Shown here: positions 4,865 to 5,823 of the stretch, piece by piece | How positions within the stretch are numbered: position 1 is the first letter of the stretch | Layout: each line of letters begins with the position of its first letter | Assembly: GCA_015064195.1 (NCBI GenBank) | Contig: SVSO01000190.1 | Span: 1 to 5,823, forward strand | Reading direction: 5' to 3' | Source of the DNA: Oscillospiraceae bacterium | Lineage (GTDB): Bacteria > Bacillota_A > Clostridia > Oscillospirales > CAG-272 | DNA length: 5,823 nucleotides | Position numbers and translations under genes: made by a program | The notes under the pieces: generated by a model | What the model was told of the DNA's origin: nothing | Database searches by the model: none | What the model saw: the letters and a program-made list of their open reading frames with translations, nothing else

Positions 4865-5823
4865 TTATTTCACATCGCCGTCGTCGAAAAGGTCGCCGCA
4901 TTCGGGACAGAATTTCGGCAGCTTTGTACCCTTTTCCGGCGCCCATCCGCACTTGTCGCACTGATACTGCGGCACGCCGGCGGGCTTCTTTGCGCCGCAT
5001 TCCGAGCAGAATTTGCCCTTGTTCACCGCGCCGCAGGCACAGCTCCAGCCCTCATCCGCTGGCTTTGCCGATCCGCATTCGGGGCAGAATTTGCCGGTGG
5101 CCGTCGCACCGCAGGCGCATTTCCAGCCGGCCGGCTCAGGCTTTTGCTGGGGAACGGGCATGGCATCCTTGCGCGTGAAGTTCATATTGCGCGGGATCTG
5201 GAACAGGCCCTCCGCGTTGAAGCCGCCCTGATTCATGGCCATTCCCATGCCCATGAAGCCGGTCATCGCGCCTGCGGAATTCCCGGCCGCGGTCTTCATC
5301 GCATCGGCCTGCGCACCCACAAGTGTCGCGCCCGCCATGGTAGGATCGCGGTACATGGCCGTTTTCTGCGCGTCCTTGAGCATTTTCGCATCTTCGTCGG
5401 ACAGCGTGGGCGGATTGACCGCCACCTTCACGTCGCCGATTCCCCGCGCGCCCCATTCGGCGGACAATTCTTCATTCAAATAAACCTCCAGCTCCTCGGC
5501 ATGAGCCGGGATCTGATTCGGGCGGATCTCCAGCGTTGACAGCTTGGCGATGGATACGCCCAGCGCCGACAGAAATTCCGTCTTCATCGTGTCGCGCAGC
5601 TCATCCTTGTGGTAGGAATGGGCCACGTTGCCCGCCACGTTGGTGTACAGCTTGATGGGGTCGATGACGCGGAAGGTGAAAATGCCGTTCACCCGAAGAT
5701 CCACGTCCACATCGAAGCCGATGCGGGAATCCACCACGCGGAAGGCGATGGGATTTGCCGTGCCGAACTTGTTGTCGAGGATCTCTTTCGTGTTGAAATA
5801 ATACACGCGCTGATCCTTGCCCG
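4865..5823 (-). CDS. YdjI-type SPFH-domain protein with three C-terminal zinc ribbons (5' end cut by window)
   Basis: The reading frame stays open to the window edge (GKDQRV precedes the GTG at 5806), and the visible part starts inside the SPFH domain, so the true start lies beyond 5823. About 319 residues are visible. The first 150 or so (KFGTANPIAFRV, DLRVNGIFTFRVIDP, then an alpha/beta segment up to VNPPTLS) match the SPFH/'virion core protein' family of COG4260. A Met/Gly-rich stretch follows (MGMGMAMN, about 5231-5266), then three zinc ribbons (4898-5119) of Cys pairs CxC...CxxC, CxC...CxxC and CxxC...CxxC. In Bacillus subtilis the related YdjI works with a PspA paralogue in membrane stress; a similar peripheral-membrane scaffold role is inferred here. 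No PspA-like partner is within the window. It runs convergent to the secreted-protein gene. Confidence 0.85.
   Translation of the reverse strand, partial: GKDQRVYYFNTKEILDNKFGTANPIAFRVVDSRIGFDVDVDLRVNGIFTFRVIDPIKLYTNVAGNVAHSYHKDELRDTMKTEFLSALGVSIAKLSTLEIRPNQIPAHAEELEVYLNEELSAEWGARGIGDVKVAVNPPTLSDEDAKMLKDAQKTAMYRDPTMAGATLVGAQADAMKTAAGNSAGAMTGFMGMGMAMNQGGFNAEGLFQIPRNMNFTRKDAMPVPQQKPEPAGWKCACGATATGKFCPECGSAKPADEGWSCACGAVNKGKFCSECGAKKPAGVPQYQCDKCGWAPEKGTKLPKFCPECGDLFDDGDVK
4898..5125 (-). repeat. Three consecutive zinc ribbons in the SPFH protein
   Basis: Read on the minus strand, the first two units share GW(K/S)CACGA, a GKFC(P/S)ECG end and a 78-base (26-residue) period: Cys codons at 5119, 5113, 5086, 5077 and at 5041, 5035, 5008, 4999 (upper base of each). 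The third unit (4898-4960) uses CDKCG and FCPECG with a longer loop. Units 1 and 2 look like a tandem duplication; unit 3 is more distant. Confidence 0.85.

Noticed and set aside
4898..5125. A CRISPR-like or other non-coding repeat suggested by recurring GCATTC...CAGAATTT strings
   Set aside because: The repetition is in frame and encodes the FCxEC halves of the zinc ribbons.
4774..5178. A 134-codon plus-strand frame over the zinc-ribbon region
   Set aside because: The translation is Arg/Ser/Pro/His-rich nonsense opposite the Cys-rich SPFH gene, and it starts inside the intergenic hairpin.

Overview
The window looks like chromosomal DNA of an anaerobic Gram-positive bacterium, most likely a gut-type Clostridia (Oscillospiraceae-like). 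The reasons are AGGAG-type ribosome binding sites, a TATAAT promoter, moderately high GC with short AT-rich intergenic gaps, and a secreted DUF6273/Ig-like protein of the kind common in these Firmicutes. This is inference from gene content and style; no marker gene is present.

Layout. Bases 1-44 may be the last codons of an upstream gene. Bases 78-1136 (+) encode a complete 352-residue GH20-like (hexosaminidase-type) TIM-barrel glycosidase with no secretion signal, followed by a textbook rho-independent terminator (1142-1176). A well-formed promoter (1230-1258) and ribosome binding site then drive a 1149-residue secreted protein (1298-4747, +). It has a signal peptide, a DUF6273 domain, a long chain of Ig-like/MBG-like beta modules, a chitobiase C-terminal-type domain and a terminal InlB-type 'bacterial repeat'. 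It has no recognisable surface anchor. A GC-rich hairpin (4754-4785) lies in the gap before the convergent gene on the minus strand (4865-5823). That gene is cut by the window edge and encodes a YdjI-type SPFH ('virion core protein'-like) protein with three C-terminal zinc ribbons.

The three main genes appear to be separate transcription units: a glycan-processing enzyme probably co-transcribed with something upstream, a single-gene surface/secreted protein, and an envelope-stress type SPFH protein. No mobile element, CRISPR array, RNA gene or phage gene is visible. Nothing here amounts to a clear new system. The least explained parts are the modular secreted protein, especially its unusual aromatic/hydrophobic linker at residues 1056-1076, and the cysteine cluster next to the catalytic pair of the GH20-like enzyme.
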